This document shows positions 53,459-62,429 of a stretch of 64,000 nucleotides of DNA, piece after piece. The stretch spans positions 1 to 64,000 of the forward strand of contig CALDKB010000051.1 of assembly GCA_937899245.1 (NCBI GenBank). The letters run 5' to 3'. The notes under the pieces were generated by a model. That model was not told where the DNA came from. It made no database searches and saw nothing but the letters and a program-made list of their open reading frames with translations. The stretch is from an uncultured Bacteroidales bacterium. Its GTDB lineage: Bacteria > Bacteroidota > Bacteroidia > Bacteroidales > ML635J-15. The first letter of the stretch is position 1. Each line of letters opens with the position of its first letter. A program made the position numbers and the translations under genes.

Positions 53459-54520
53459 ATGAAAAAAAATTTTATTTCAAAATTTGTCACAATAATGGCT
53501 GTAATCTCATTAGCAATATTTAACAACAGTTGTGAAAAGGAAAATATTGAAAAACAAGAGCAAATACTCATAGCAAAAGAAACAAGAATTATTTCCGATG
53601 CAGAAATTATGAATTACCTTCCTGAAGTAAAAGATGGAAGACTTGTGTTTAATGATCAAGACTCATACAAAATATATGAGCATTGGTTGTTCAATAACCA
53701 AGCAAATCGTAATAAGATTATTGATGTTAACCATTCAATAGGATTCATTTGTATGAATGAAATTTATTATAACGGAATTCGTATTTTAGACTCAATAGAA
53801 AATTACACATGCGAATATATAGAATCTTACCCAAATGTTTTTTATACCGAAGAATTAGATAGTGCTATTATACAAGATATACAAGCACCATATATTCTTT
53901 CTTTTGTTTTAAATGAAGATGGAATATATCAAATTGGTAATGAAATAATAAGGGTTTCCGATGATTATGAATATATAATAAAAAACGGAGACGAAAATTT
54001 AATCACATTGATATCAAAACAAACAAATGGGGATATTGAGAATCCGAATATAAGTGTTATAAAAACAGCCCCTCAAAATTTAAGAGATACATATACACAA
54101 TATTCTTATCGTACTAATTATTTCAACGACAACGAGCGAAGGATTGTATCTAGATTAAAAAGACGAATACACTACGAAAACAATGACACAACGGTTCTAT
54201 TTTCTGCACACACAAATGCACAAAAAAAGATAGCAGGCATTTGGATTGGTGCAAAATTATCAAAAAAATATTCCTTGGTAAAAGTATATTGCAACCAACA
54301 ACCATATTACTGGTACAATAACAATATCTACTATATTGCAGGTGGAACTTTTACGGACACACAAACAGCAAAAGGAACATTCTGTTCTATGCCATACACT
54401 CATTACATACAAATACAACCATTCTATCCAAATAGTTATGCCTATACCACACACATGGGATCAGATAATATAGAAACTAAATTCATTTATTATAGTAATT
54501 CATTTAATGGTGAATATTAA
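53459..54520 (+). CDS. Orphan lipoprotein, AT-rich
   Basis: 353 residues. Lipoprotein-type N-terminus (MKKNFISKFVTIMAVISLAI, NNSC lipobox). No domain recognised; several short strands and many Tyr/Asn (YYWYNNNIYYIAGG near the C-terminus). Codon choice is markedly richer in A/T third positions than in neighbouring genes, which suggests recent transfer or relaxed constraint. A perfect promoter lies upstream. The following 290 bp is non-coding with strong secondary structure. Confidence 0.75.
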   Translation: MKKNFISKFVTIMAVISLAIFNNSCEKENIEKQEQILIAKETRIISDAEIMNYLPEVKDGRLVFNDQDSYKIYEHWLFNNQANRNKIIDVNHSIGFICMNEIYYNGIRILDSIENYTCEYIESYPNVFYTEELDSAIIQDIQAPYILSFVLNEDGIYQIGNEIIRVSDDYEYIIKNGDENLITLISKQTNGDIENPNISVIKTAPQNLRDTYTQYSYRTNYFNDNERRIVSRLKRRIHYENNDTTVLFSAHTNAQKKIAGIWIGAKLSKKYSLVKVYCNQQPYYWYNNNIYYIAGGTFTDTQTAKGTFCSMPYTHYIQIQPFYPNSYAYTTHMGSDNIETKFIYYSNSFNGEY

Positions 54521-54610
54521 CAATAATACATTTTCTGTTCTTTTAATTTTCTTTATAAAGCAAATATAAATTTAGTTATTTATGATTATTTGTAATTTAC
54601 ACTAAAGGAG

Positions 54611-54712
54611 ATTCCGCGTAGCAAACTAACAAACTTCGTTCCTGAACGTGTTAGTTCTGCTATGTGAGATTATTCCCAATGTGTAACTTCGGAAGTTATG
54701 ATGATACGGAAT
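54611..54712 (+). ncRNA. Candidate structured RNA or mobile-element remnant
   Basis: Three nested stems: outer ATTCCG (54611-54616) with CGGAAT (54707-54712); a long hairpin TAGCAAACTAACA (54619-54631) with TGTTAGTTCTGCTA (54649-54662), one bulged base, capped by CGTT-CCTG-AACG; and TAACTT-CGG-AAGTTA (54684-54698). The arrangement is a three-way junction. I recognise no known family, and strand is assumed from the flanking genes. No consensus promoter or terminator was seen, so it could equally be a repeat element or 5' leader of the barrel protein gene. Confidence 0.4.
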
Positions 54713-54810
54713 GGTGAGTTGAGAGAATCAAACTATCCAGAACTTCTCATTGAGTATATTGTTATGTGGCAATTGCGAATAATCGTTTAAAATTACATTA
54801 ATTGTACAAA

Positions 54811-55446
54811 ATGAAACACATAATTATTATAGTATTTCTTTTCATTCCAATAATGTCTTTTTCGCAGAAAGATACAGTAAAATCATCTCTTAAACAAAAT
54901 ATAGAATACTATCATAACATTTCCGTACAGGTAAACCCTGCTGGAGATTACCTTGAAAGCATAATAAAGAAACAGTCGTTAAAAAGCAACTACGTGAATT
55001 GGCATGGTGCAATCAGATATACTTATACCATACATCCAAACATTCTCATTGGAGGAGAAGCATCTTACTCATCATTCGAATATTTTGGTAATAGCAGCAA
55101 TAAAAAACAGGAAGATAGGGTTTACGGTTATTATGCGCACGATTTCGGAGCATTGGCACGATTTATCTACAACAAACCCCAGTGGTGCCGTCCTTTCGCA
55201 GACATTATACTAGGATACAGAAGGGCATACTATTTCCACGATGACTATTATTGTCCCGACATTGACAAACCAAAGCTACTTGATGTAAACAATGAGTTTC
55301 AATGGTATGCAGCCTTAGGCGTATCGTTCCGATTCTGGCAGAATCATTTCAACATTGACCTTATGTGCAAGGCATCAACATATACTTTTGTTGATTTTAG
55401 AAGGATTACATTTGGATGGAAAATAGGATATAATTTCAATCAATAA
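54811..55446 (+). CDS. Predicted outer-membrane beta-barrel protein
   Basis: 211 residues from the ATG at 54811 (signal peptide MKHIIIIVFLFIPIMSFSQ); an in-frame TTG three codons earlier is less likely. Amphipathic strands (NWHGAIRYTYTIHPNILIGG, WYAALGVSFRFWQNHFNIDL, ITFGWKIGYNFNQ) and an aromatic C-terminus fit a small barrel of the OMP_b-brl type. Function unknown. It lies 32 bp before queE on the same strand, perhaps by chance. Confidence 0.75.
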   Translation: MKHIIIIVFLFIPIMSFSQKDTVKSSLKQNIEYYHNISVQVNPAGDYLESIIKKQSLKSNYVNWHGAIRYTYTIHPNILIGGEASYSSFEYFGNSSNKKQEDRVYGYYAHDFGALARFIYNKPQWCRPFADIILGYRRAYYFHDDYYCPDIDKPKLLDVNNEFQWYAALGVSFRFWQNHFNIDLMCKASTYTFVDFRRITFGWKIGYNFNQ

Positions 55447-55478
55447 TAATTATCTAAACGACCTCAGAAAGCGAACCT

Positions 55479-56108
55479 ATGACAGACAAATTTTCAAACT
55501 TACTCAAACAAGATAAAATTCCCGTACTCGAGGAATTCTACACCATACAGGGCGAAGGCTTCAACAGTGGAAAAGCCGCCTACTTTGTCCGCTTGGGCGG
55601 ATGCGACCTTGCCTGCCGCTGGTGCGACTCCAAGGAATCGTGGGTTCCGCGCCTCGACCAGTTTGTAAAAATTAACGACATAATCGAACGAGTAAAACAA
55701 ACTACAGCCGACACAATAGTAGTAACCGGCGGAGAACCATTGATATACAATTTCAACCGCTTTACAGAGCTTGCTCGCAATGCTGGGCTGACGCTGATGA
55801 TAGAAACTAGCGGAGCACATTCGTTCAGCGGAGTGTGGGATTGGATATGCGTATCACCCAAAAAACAGATGCCACCACTACCGGAATTCTACCAGTTTGC
55901 AAACGAACTAAAAGTTGTCATCTTTGATGAAAGCGACTTGCTCTGGGCAGAAGAATGTGCAAAAAAAGTAAGTGGACGTTGCGAATTGTACCTGCAGCCG
56001 GAATGGAGCCAATTCAAAAGGACAGGCGACCTTGTTGTAAATTATGTAAAGCAAAATCCGAAATGGAAAGTTTCGGTTCAGACGCACAAATTTTTACAAA
56101 TTCCATAA
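55479..56108 (+). CDS. queE: 7-carboxy-7-deazaguanine synthase (radical SAM)
   Basis: 209 residues. Radical SAM enzyme of the queuosine (preQ0) pathway, converting 6-carboxy-tetrahydropterin to 7-carboxy-7-deazaguanine. EEFYTIQGEGFNSGKAAYFV and the cluster CDLACRWCD (CxxxCxxC) are diagnostic, followed by VVTGGEPL and IETSGAHSF. No queC, queD or queF lies in the window. Its radical chemistry belongs to the enzymes that release 5'-deoxyadenosine, the by-product the mtnA/aldolase module may recycle. A bidirectional terminator follows. Confidence 0.92.
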   Translation: MTDKFSNLLKQDKIPVLEEFYTIQGEGFNSGKAAYFVRLGGCDLACRWCDSKESWVPRLDQFVKINDIIERVKQTTADTIVVTGGEPLIYNFNRFTELARNAGLTLMIETSGAHSFSGVWDWICVSPKKQMPPLPEFYQFANELKVVIFDESDLLWAEECAKKVSGRCELYLQPEWSQFKRTGDLVVNYVKQNPKWKVSVQTHKFLQIP

Positions 56109-56110
56109 TA

Positions 56111-56137
56111 AAAAAGACGCTTTTGCGTCTTTTTTAT
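56111..56137. terminator. Bidirectional terminator between queE and HD gene
   Basis: AAAAAGACGC, TTTT loop, GCGTCTTTTTT; T-runs on both strands serve the two convergent genes. Confidence 0.88.
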
Positions 56138-56156
56138 TCCATATTCATTAAATATA

Positions 56157-56774
56157 TCATTCGAAATCTTCCTCAATAATACCAGCCGAAGCGCCATCGG
56201 CAATCTGGATTAGGGTAACGAGCGGAGATTTTTTCTTTGCGACATTCAACGACGACTTCATTTCGGCACTTTGGAAAGCGAGTTCCCATGCCGTCATATG
56301 CCAACGAATAGCGTACATTTCATCATCGGTAAGGTCGAGCCCCATACGCAGTAGCATAATTACAGACTTTTCGCCATGTCCCATCGGAAAATCAGAGTAA
56401 TCGACCTCGTAGCCATCATACTCCTCCCAATATCCCGCATCGCTCTTACGCTTCTTCTTCGCTGGCTTATAAACTTCCGACTTGCACACATCATGCAGCA
56501 AAGCTGAAATGATGATACTATCATCAGGCAATAATTCCGCCAAGTTTGGCTTTTCCTCAAGAATCTTATCCTTAAATTTCCGAGCCATATTATACACATT
56601 CAAGGAATGCTCGACAAGACCGCCCTTAACATTCAAATGGTTAACAGAAGATGCTGGCGCTTCGAAAAAACCCATATCATCAAGACAATCAACAACATTA
56701 TCAATCCCTTCGCGTTCGGTAGACTTTAGCAAAGAGATAAATTTTTCCTTATTCAATGAAACCTTATCTATCAT
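56157..56774 (-). CDS. HD-domain hydrolase
   Basis: 205 residues. HD-type metal ligands: H in GGLVEHSLNVYNMA, HD in SALLHDVCKS, H in MGHGEKSVIM and H in IRWHMTAWE. Such proteins hydrolyse phosphate mono- or diesters of nucleotides in the cytoplasm; the layout resembles the HD part of YhaM-like nucleases but lacks their OB domain. Substrate unknown. Divergent from nifJ. Confidence 0.88.
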   Translation of the reverse strand: MIDKVSLNKEKFISLLKSTEREGIDNVVDCLDDMGFFEAPASSVNHLNVKGGLVEHSLNVYNMARKFKDKILEEKPNLAELLPDDSIIISALLHDVCKSEVYKPAKKKRKSDAGYWEEYDGYEVDYSDFPMGHGEKSVIMLLRMGLDLTDDEMYAIRWHMTAWELAFQSAEMKSSLNVAKKKSPLVTLIQIADGASAGIIEEDFE

Positions 56775-56948
56775 AGCATAATTTTATTTTTTGCAAATAT
56801 ACTAAACATATGATGTTTTTTTTGTACGTCGACGGAATAAATGTTTAACAACACCATTTTTACATTCGCATCTATATCAACATATTAGCGCAACTTATCC
56901 GAAGCAAAAAAAACAGCAAAAAGCATCATGGATATTGTTATAAAATAG

Positions 56949-56956
56949 TAAATTTG
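56949..56956 (+). promoter_or_regulatory. -7 box of nifJ
   Basis: TAAATTTG, 44 bp before the ATG. No TTTG is found at the standard 19-bp distance, so recognition may need an activator. Confidence 0.5.
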
Positions 56957-57000
56957 CGACTTATAAATTTTAAGTACAATATTTTTAAACACAAAACTAT

Positions 57001-60000
57001 ATGGCAGAAAAGAAATTTATGACATGTGATGGTAACTGCGCAGCAGCTCACGTTGCCTACATGTTCAGCGAAGTTGCAGCCATCTACCCTATTACCCCGT
57101 CATCACCAATGGCAGAGTATATTGACGAATGGAGTGCAAACGGCAGAAAGAACATCTTCGGCGAAGGTGTTAGAGTAGTTGAAATGCAGTCTGAAGCAGG
57201 TGCAGCAGGTGCAGTTCACGGATCATTGCAGGCAGGTGCCTTGACAACAACCTACACAGCATCACAGGGTTTGTTGCTTATGATTCCGAACATGTACAAG
57301 ATCGCTGGTGAATTGCTTCCAGGCGTTTTCCACGTATCAGCACGTGCATTGGCAGCTCAGGCATTGTCAATCTTCGGTGACCACGCAGACGTTATGTCGG
57401 CTCGTCAGACTGGTTTCGCACTTTTGGCTACTGGTTCTGTTCAGGAAATCATGGACTTGGCTCCAGTTGCTCACTTGGCAGCAATCGAAGGCCGCGTTCC
57501 TTTCATGCATTTCTTCGATGGTTTCCGTACTTCTCACGAAATCCAGAAAGTTGAAGCAACAGATCAGGACGAAGTTGCAAAACTCATCAACTGGGAAGCA
57601 CTTAAGGAATACCGCGAACGTTCATTGAACCCAGAACACCCTGTAACAAGAGGTACAGCTCAGAATCCGGATATCTACTTCCAGACTCGCGAACTTCAGA
57701 ACAAGTACTACGATGCACTTCCAGAAATCGTAGCTAAGTACATGAAGGAAATGAGCAAGATTACAGGTCGTGAATATGCTCCATTCAACTACTATGGTGC
57801 AAAGGATGCAACAGACGTTATCGTAGCTATGGGCTCAGTAACAGACGTTATCAAGACCGTTATCGACAAGGAAAACGCAGCTGGCAAGAAGCTTGGTTTA
57901 ATCTGCGTTCACTTGTATCGTCCATTCTCAGTTAAGTACTTGATGGATGTTATGCCAAAGTCTGTAAAACGCATCTGCGTTCTTGACAGAACTAAGGAAC
58001 CAGGAGCAAACGGTGATCCATTATATTTGGATATTGTTGAAGCATTCAAGGACTGCGCTTGCAAGCCAATGATTATCGGCGGCCGCTACGGTTTGTCATC
58101 AAAGGACACAACACCAGCAAACGTTCTTTCTATTTTCAACAACCTCGCATCCGACAAGCCAATGAACCAATTCACAGTTGGTATCGTTGATGATGTTACT
58201 TTCAAATCACTTCCAGTTCTTCCGGAAATCTCAATACTTCCAAAGGGAACATTCGAAGCTAAGTTCTACGGACTTGGTGCTGATGGTACAGTAGGTGCAA
58301 ACAAGAACTCAATCAAGATTATCGGTGACAACACTAACAAGTACAGCCAGGCATACTTCGACTACGACTCAAAGAAGTCGGGTGGTTACACTTGCTCACA
58401 CTTGCGTTTCGGTGATGAACCTATCCTTGCTCCATACTTGGTAGGTACTCCTGATTTCGTAGCAGTTCACGTTCCATCATACCTCCGCAAGTACGACTGC
58501 TTGAGAGGCTTGAAGGAAAACGGTACTTTCTTGTACAACTCTCCATGGTCAGTTGAAGATACAAAGAAGCACTTGCCAGACAACGTAAAGAAGTACTTGG
58601 CAGAAAAGCACATCAACATGTACATCATCGATGCTACTAAGATTGCTATGGAAATTGGTTTGGGCAACAGAACAAACACTATCCTCCAGAGTGCATTCTT
58701 CAAGATTTCTGGCGTTATTCCTTACGACCTTGCAGTAGAACAGATGAAGAAATTCATCGTTAAGTCTTACGGCAAGAAGGGTGAAGACGTTGTTAACAAG
58801 AACTACGCAGCAGTTGACCGCGGTGGCGAAATCCAGAAAGTTGAAATTCCAGCAGAATGGGCTAATTTGAACTGCACAACAGAATTTAAGTTCGAACACA
58901 ACGATAATGATCCAGAATTCATCAACAAGGTTATGCGTCCAATGGTTGCACAGTGCGGTAACGACTTGCCAGTAAGTGCATTCAAGGATATCGTTGACGG
59001 TACATTCCCAGCAGGTACAACAGCATTCGAAAAGCGTGGTGTTGCTACAGTAGTTCCGGAATGGAATCCAGAAAAGTGTATCCAGTGTAACCAGTGTTCA
59101 TTGATTTGTCCTCACGCAGCAATTCGTCCAGTTGTTATGACTGATGAAGAATTGAAGAATGCACCTGCAGGCATGAAGGCAATCGACATCAAGGCTCCGA
59201 AGGAATTGGCAGGTATGCATTTCCGCATGCAGGTATCTGCAATGGACTGCACAGGCTGCGGTAACTGCGCAGACGTATGTCCAGCAAAGGAAAAGGCATT
59301 GGTTATGAAGCCATTCGAAGGACAGCTTGCAGAAGCAGACAACTGGGAATATTCACAGCACAAGGTAACTTACAAGGACAACTTGATTGACAAGTATGCA
59401 AATGTAAAGAACAGCCAGTTTGCACAGCCATTGTTCGAGTTCTCTGGCGCATGTGCAGGTTGTGGAGAAACTCCATATATTAAATGTATTACTCAATTGT
59501 TCGGTGAAAGAATGTTAGTTGCTAATGCAACTGGATGTTCTTCAATCTACGGTGGTTCAGCACCTGCAACTCCATACTGCAAGAACAACAGAAGCGGTAA
59601 GGGTGTAGCTTGGGCTAACTCATTGTTCGAAGACAACGCAGAATTCGGTCTTGGTATGGCAACAGCAACACGCAAGATGCGCGACAGAGTTGAACGTATC
59701 ATGAAGGAAGCTATTGCAAGCTGCGATTCTTGCTCTGCAGAACTTAAGAACTTGTTCCAGCAGTGGATCGACAACCGCGAAGACGGTATTGCAACAGAAA
59801 AGCTTGCTGAAAAGATTATCCCGATGGTTGAAAAGTGCAGCTGCGACTACTGCAAGCAGATTGCTGCTCTTAAGGATCACCTTGTAAAGAAGTCTCAATG
59901 GATCTTCGGTGGTGACGGTTGGGCATACGATATCGGTTTCGGTGGCTTGGATCACGTATTGGCAAGCGGCGAAGATGTAAACGTTCTTGTACTTGATACA

Positions 60001-60543
60001 GAAGTTTACTCAAATACAGGTGGACAGTCTTCAAAGGCAACTCCAGCTGGTGCTGTTGCTAAATTTGCTGCTTCTGGTAAGAAGGTTCGCAAGAAAGACC
60101 TTGGTATGATTGCTAAGTCTTACGGTTATGTATACGTTGCACAGGTTGCAATGGGTGCAAGCCAGGCTCAGTACTTCAAGGCAATCAAGGAAGCTGAAGC
60201 ATACCACGGACCATCATTAATCATCTGCTACGCACCATGTATCAACCACGGTATTAAGACCGGTATGGGACGCACACAGAACGAAGAAAAGATGGCAGTT
60301 GACTGCGGTTACTGGCACTTGTGGCACTTCAACCCAGACGAGGAAGAAGCAGGACAGAACGGATTCCACCTCGACAGCAAGGAACCGGATTGGAGCAAGT
60401 TCCAGGACTTCATCATGGGCGAAGTTCGTTACAATTCATTGCTTAAGACCTTCCCAGAGGAAGCAAAGGATTTGTTCGCAAAGACTCAGAAGTTCGCACA
60501 GCTTCGTTACGAAGGCTACAAAAAGCTTAGCGAAGAAAAGTAA
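57001..60543 (+). CDS. nifJ: Pyruvate:ferredoxin (flavodoxin) oxidoreductase
   Basis: 1,180 residues, the full single-chain form. It converts pyruvate and CoA to acetyl-CoA and CO2, reducing ferredoxin, the central step of anaerobic fermentation. N-terminal TPP domain (YPITPSSPMAEYIDEW), CoA-binding and gamma-type regions, two ferredoxin-like clusters (CIQCNQCSLICPHA and CTGCGNCADVCPAKEKA, about 685-755), the further CAGCGETPYIKC motif and the TPP-pyrophosphate site GGDGWAYDIGFGG with NTGGQSSKATP. Codon bias is strong and consistent (GGT, GCA, AAG), suggesting very high expression. Its own terminator follows. Confidence 0.97.
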   Translation: MAEKKFMTCDGNCAAAHVAYMFSEVAAIYPITPSSPMAEYIDEWSANGRKNIFGEGVRVVEMQSEAGAAGAVHGSLQAGALTTTYTASQGLLLMIPNMYKIAGELLPGVFHVSARALAAQALSIFGDHADVMSARQTGFALLATGSVQEIMDLAPVAHLAAIEGRVPFMHFFDGFRTSHEIQKVEATDQDEVAKLINWEALKEYRERSLNPEHPVTRGTAQNPDIYFQTRELQNKYYDALPEIVAKYMKEMSKITGREYAPFNYYGAKDATDVIVAMGSVTDVIKTVIDKENAAGKKLGLICVHLYRPFSVKYLMDVMPKSVKRICVLDRTKEPGANGDPLYLDIVEAFKDCACKPMIIGGRYGLSSKDTTPANVLSIFNNLASDKPMNQFTVGIVDDVTFKSLPVLPEISILPKGTFEAKFYGLGADGTVGANKNSIKIIGDNTNKYSQAYFDYDSKKSGGYTCSHLRFGDEPILAPYLVGTPDFVAVHVPSYLRKYDCLRGLKENGTFLYNSPWSVEDTKKHLPDNVKKYLAEKHINMYIIDATKIAMEIGLGNRTNTILQSAFFKISGVIPYDLAVEQMKKFIVKSYGKKGEDVVNKNYAAVDRGGEIQKVEIPAEWANLNCTTEFKFEHNDNDPEFINKVMRPMVAQCGNDLPVSAFKDIVDGTFPAGTTAFEKRGVATVVPEWNPEKCIQCNQCSLICPHAAIRPVVMTDEELKNAPAGMKAIDIKAPKELAGMHFRMQVSAMDCTGCGNCADVCPAKEKALVMKPFEGQLAEADNWEYSQHKVTYKDNLIDKYANVKNSQFAQPLFEFSGACAGCGETPYIKCITQLFGERMLVANATGCSSIYGGSAPATPYCKNNRSGKGVAWANSLFEDNAEFGLGMATATRKMRDRVERIMKEAIASCDSCSAELKNLFQQWIDNREDGIATEKLAEKIIPMVEKCSCDYCKQIAALKDHLVKKSQWIFGGDGWAYDIGFGGLDHVLASGEDVNVLVLDTEVYSNTGGQSSKATPAGAVAKFAASGKKVRKKDLGMIAKSYGYVYVAQVAMGASQAQYFKAIKEAEAYHGPSLIICYAPCINHGIKTGMGRTQNEEKMAVDCGYWHLWHFNPDEEEAGQNGFHLDSKEPDWSKFQDFIMGEVRYNSLLKTFPEEAKDLFAKTQKFAQLRYEGYKKLSEEK

Positions 60544-60569
60544 GAATTGATTTAATATCAATCATACGA

Positions 60570-60600
60570 TAGAGCCGATGAAAGTCGGCTCTATTTTTTT
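60570..60600 (+). terminator. Terminator of nifJ
   Basis: TAGAGCCGA, a 6-nt loop, TCGGCTCTA, then a run of seven T. Confidence 0.9.
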
Positions 60601-60720
60601 GCTATGAATCAAACAATTACAGCGAAATACTATTTTTATTTTTGGGCAATATCGATAAAAAGAAGCATCAATCTTGCCCAAAAATGAATAATTTTGTACT
60701 CAGCAAAAAAACATAACATT

Positions 60721-61179
60721 ATGATTTACGACCACATTTCAAACATTGAACGATACAGAACTTTATCGGAAGATATCTACGAAGGATTGAAGTTCATCAA
60801 GAATGCAAAAACTGACCTTGCTACAGGCACATACGAAATAAATACAAACTCCAAAGCTGGAGTTTCCGAATACATGACAAAAATCAAGAACGAGAACGGC
60901 TACGAAACCCACGACAAATACATCGACATACAGTTTTTGCTTAGTGGAAGCGAACAAATTCTCTGCGAAAGACGCGAATTATTGCAAGTAAAAGTACCAT
61001 ATAACGAAGAAAAAGACATCACTTTTTACCATTATAACAAAACGAAATCGACAGATTTAATGCTTGGAAACGGCTACTTTGCCATTCTATTCCCCGACGA
61101 CGGACACGCACCTCAAGTATGTATAAATCAACCTGAAACAGTAAAGAAAATCGTCATAAAAGTGAAAATCAATGGGTAG
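60721..61179 (+). CDS. YhcH/YjgK/YiaL (DUF386) family protein
   Basis: 152 residues from the ATG at 60721 (MIYDHISNIERYRTLSE); the frame is open a few codons upstream. Cupin-like beta fold with THDKYIDIQFLLSGSEQI, and PDDGHAPQV near the C-terminus carrying metal-ligand His residues. Relatives include TabA and EbgC and are linked to sialic acid or other sugar catabolism and to biofilm control. A TAATTTTG -7-like box lies at 60689-60696. No sugar genes are adjacent. Confidence 0.88.
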   Translation: MIYDHISNIERYRTLSEDIYEGLKFIKNAKTDLATGTYEINTNSKAGVSEYMTKIKNENGYETHDKYIDIQFLLSGSEQILCERRELLQVKVPYNEEKDITFYHYNKTKSTDLMLGNGYFAILFPDDGHAPQVCINQPETVKKIVIKVKING

Positions 61180-61196
61180 CAAACCGCGCCTTCTCA

Positions 61197-61251
61197 AGTA
61201 ACATTTTGTTAGTAACATTTTGTTAGTAACATTTTGTTAGTAACAAAATGT
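61197..61251. repeat. Three direct repeats ending in a G-centred inverted repeat
   Basis: AGTAACATTTTGTT occurs three times in a row (61197-61210, 61211-61224, 61225-61238; period 14). The last copy forms an inverted repeat with the following sequence: ACATTTTGTTA (61229-61239), G, TAACAAAATGT (61241-61251), with 11-bp perfect arms. The -33 box of the ATPase promoter lies inside it. Confidence 0.85.
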
Positions 61252-61263
61252 GAGTTATATTTG
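61233..61263 (+). promoter_or_regulatory. Promoter of the ATPase gene, embedded in repeats
   Basis: TTTG (61233-61236), exactly 19 bp, TATATTTG (61256-61263), 21 bp before the ATG at 61285. The -33 box is inside the left arm of the inverted repeat, so a protein bound there would cover the promoter. Confidence 0.8.
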
Positions 61264-61284
61264 CAGAACAAAATATACAACATT

Positions 61285-62418
61285 ATGTGCAATCCATTCA
61301 ATATCAAGCCATACAATGTAGGAGACACATTTTGTGGCAGAGAAAAAGAACTCGAAAGGCTTATATCAAACATAAGAAGTGGTATTGACACCACACTTAT
61401 TTCTGACAGAAAATTAGGAAAGACAGGCCTTATATATCGGCTTATCGAAGAGATAGAAAGCAAGCATAAAGACATTTCGCCAATATATGTCGACTTATTT
61501 ACCACAGAAAACATGGCTGACTTTACAAACGAACTTGCCGAGGCGATACTTACAAGGTATCCCGAAAAAACAAGCTTTGGAAAGAAGTTTGTAAATTTTC
61601 TAAAGTCAATGAAACCACAACTTTCGTTCGACAGCATAACAGGCGAACCACAAGTAGAAATCGGCTACAGCAACAACACGGAAAAAGAATACACACTAAA
61701 AAGCCTGCTAAAGTACCTTGAAGCGCAGGATACGCATATTCTGATTGCATTCGATGAATTTCAACAGATACGAGGATACGAAGAAAAAAACATGGAAGCC
61801 TTTCTTCGCACATACATTCAAACGCTTCACAACATAAATTTCATTTTCTGCGGAAGCAAGAAGCATCTCATGACAGACATTTTCACAAATCCGCAAAAGC
61901 CGTTCTACCAAAGCACGCAATTCATGGCGCTCGACAAACTTCCCGAAGACGAATATGCTGCTTTTATTGTGAAAATGTTCGCCAGAGGCAAAAAGGAAAT
62001 CAGTGAAGAAGCCATACAAATGATTTTTTCGTGGACACGCCGTCACACATACTACACACAAGCGCTTTGTCACACCATATACGACATGAAGGCAAAAAAA
62101 ATTAATATCGACACAGTGAAGTCGGCATGCGCCTACACCTTGGAAATTAACGAATCATATTTCCTACAATACCGGCAATTACTTACCGACGGCCAATGGA
62201 ATTTTCTAATCGCAGTAGCCAAGGAAGACGAAGTTAGCAAGCCAACGGCAACCGAATTTCTCGCAAAACACAAAATTGGGGCTTCGTCAACAGCATTAAG
62301 AATACTAAATTCGCTATTGGAAAAGGACCTGCTGATTAGCGTAATTACCCCATACGAAACATCATATCTAGTTGCCGACGTATTCCTTTCGAGGTGGTTG
62401 GCAAGAACATACAGATAA
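61285..62418 (+). CDS. P-loop ATPase of the ATPase_2/DUF234 group
   Basis: 377 residues from the ATG at 61285 (MCNPFNIKPYNVGDTFCGRE); an upstream in-frame extension runs through the promoter and is rejected. Walker A region SDRKLGKTGLI has GKT but lacks the usual first Gly; Walker B is HILIAFDEFQQI (about 165-176). The C-terminus (about 290-377) is a winged-helix domain (ATEFLAKHKIGASSTALRIL). The family is abundant in archaea and Bacteroidota with no agreed function; some members resemble STAND-type signalling ATPases. The repeat-laden promoter suggests tight control. A decayed relative lies at 13250-13933. Confidence 0.85.
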   Translation: MCNPFNIKPYNVGDTFCGREKELERLISNIRSGIDTTLISDRKLGKTGLIYRLIEEIESKHKDISPIYVDLFTTENMADFTNELAEAILTRYPEKTSFGKKFVNFLKSMKPQLSFDSITGEPQVEIGYSNNTEKEYTLKSLLKYLEAQDTHILIAFDEFQQIRGYEEKNMEAFLRTYIQTLHNINFIFCGSKKHLMTDIFTNPQKPFYQSTQFMALDKLPEDEYAAFIVKMFARGKKEISEEAIQMIFSWTRRHTYYTQALCHTIYDMKAKKINIDTVKSACAYTLEINESYFLQYRQLLTDGQWNFLIAVAKEDEVSKPTATEFLAKHKIGASSTALRILNSLLEKDLLISVITPYETSYLVADVFLSRWLARTYR

Positions 62419-62429
62419 AAAGACCGACT

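Noticed and set aside
61197..61251. Possible CRISPR-like array (three repeats of AGTAACATTTTGTT)
   Set aside because: Repeats are 14 bp and directly abutting with no spacers, there are no cas genes, and the block overlaps a promoter.
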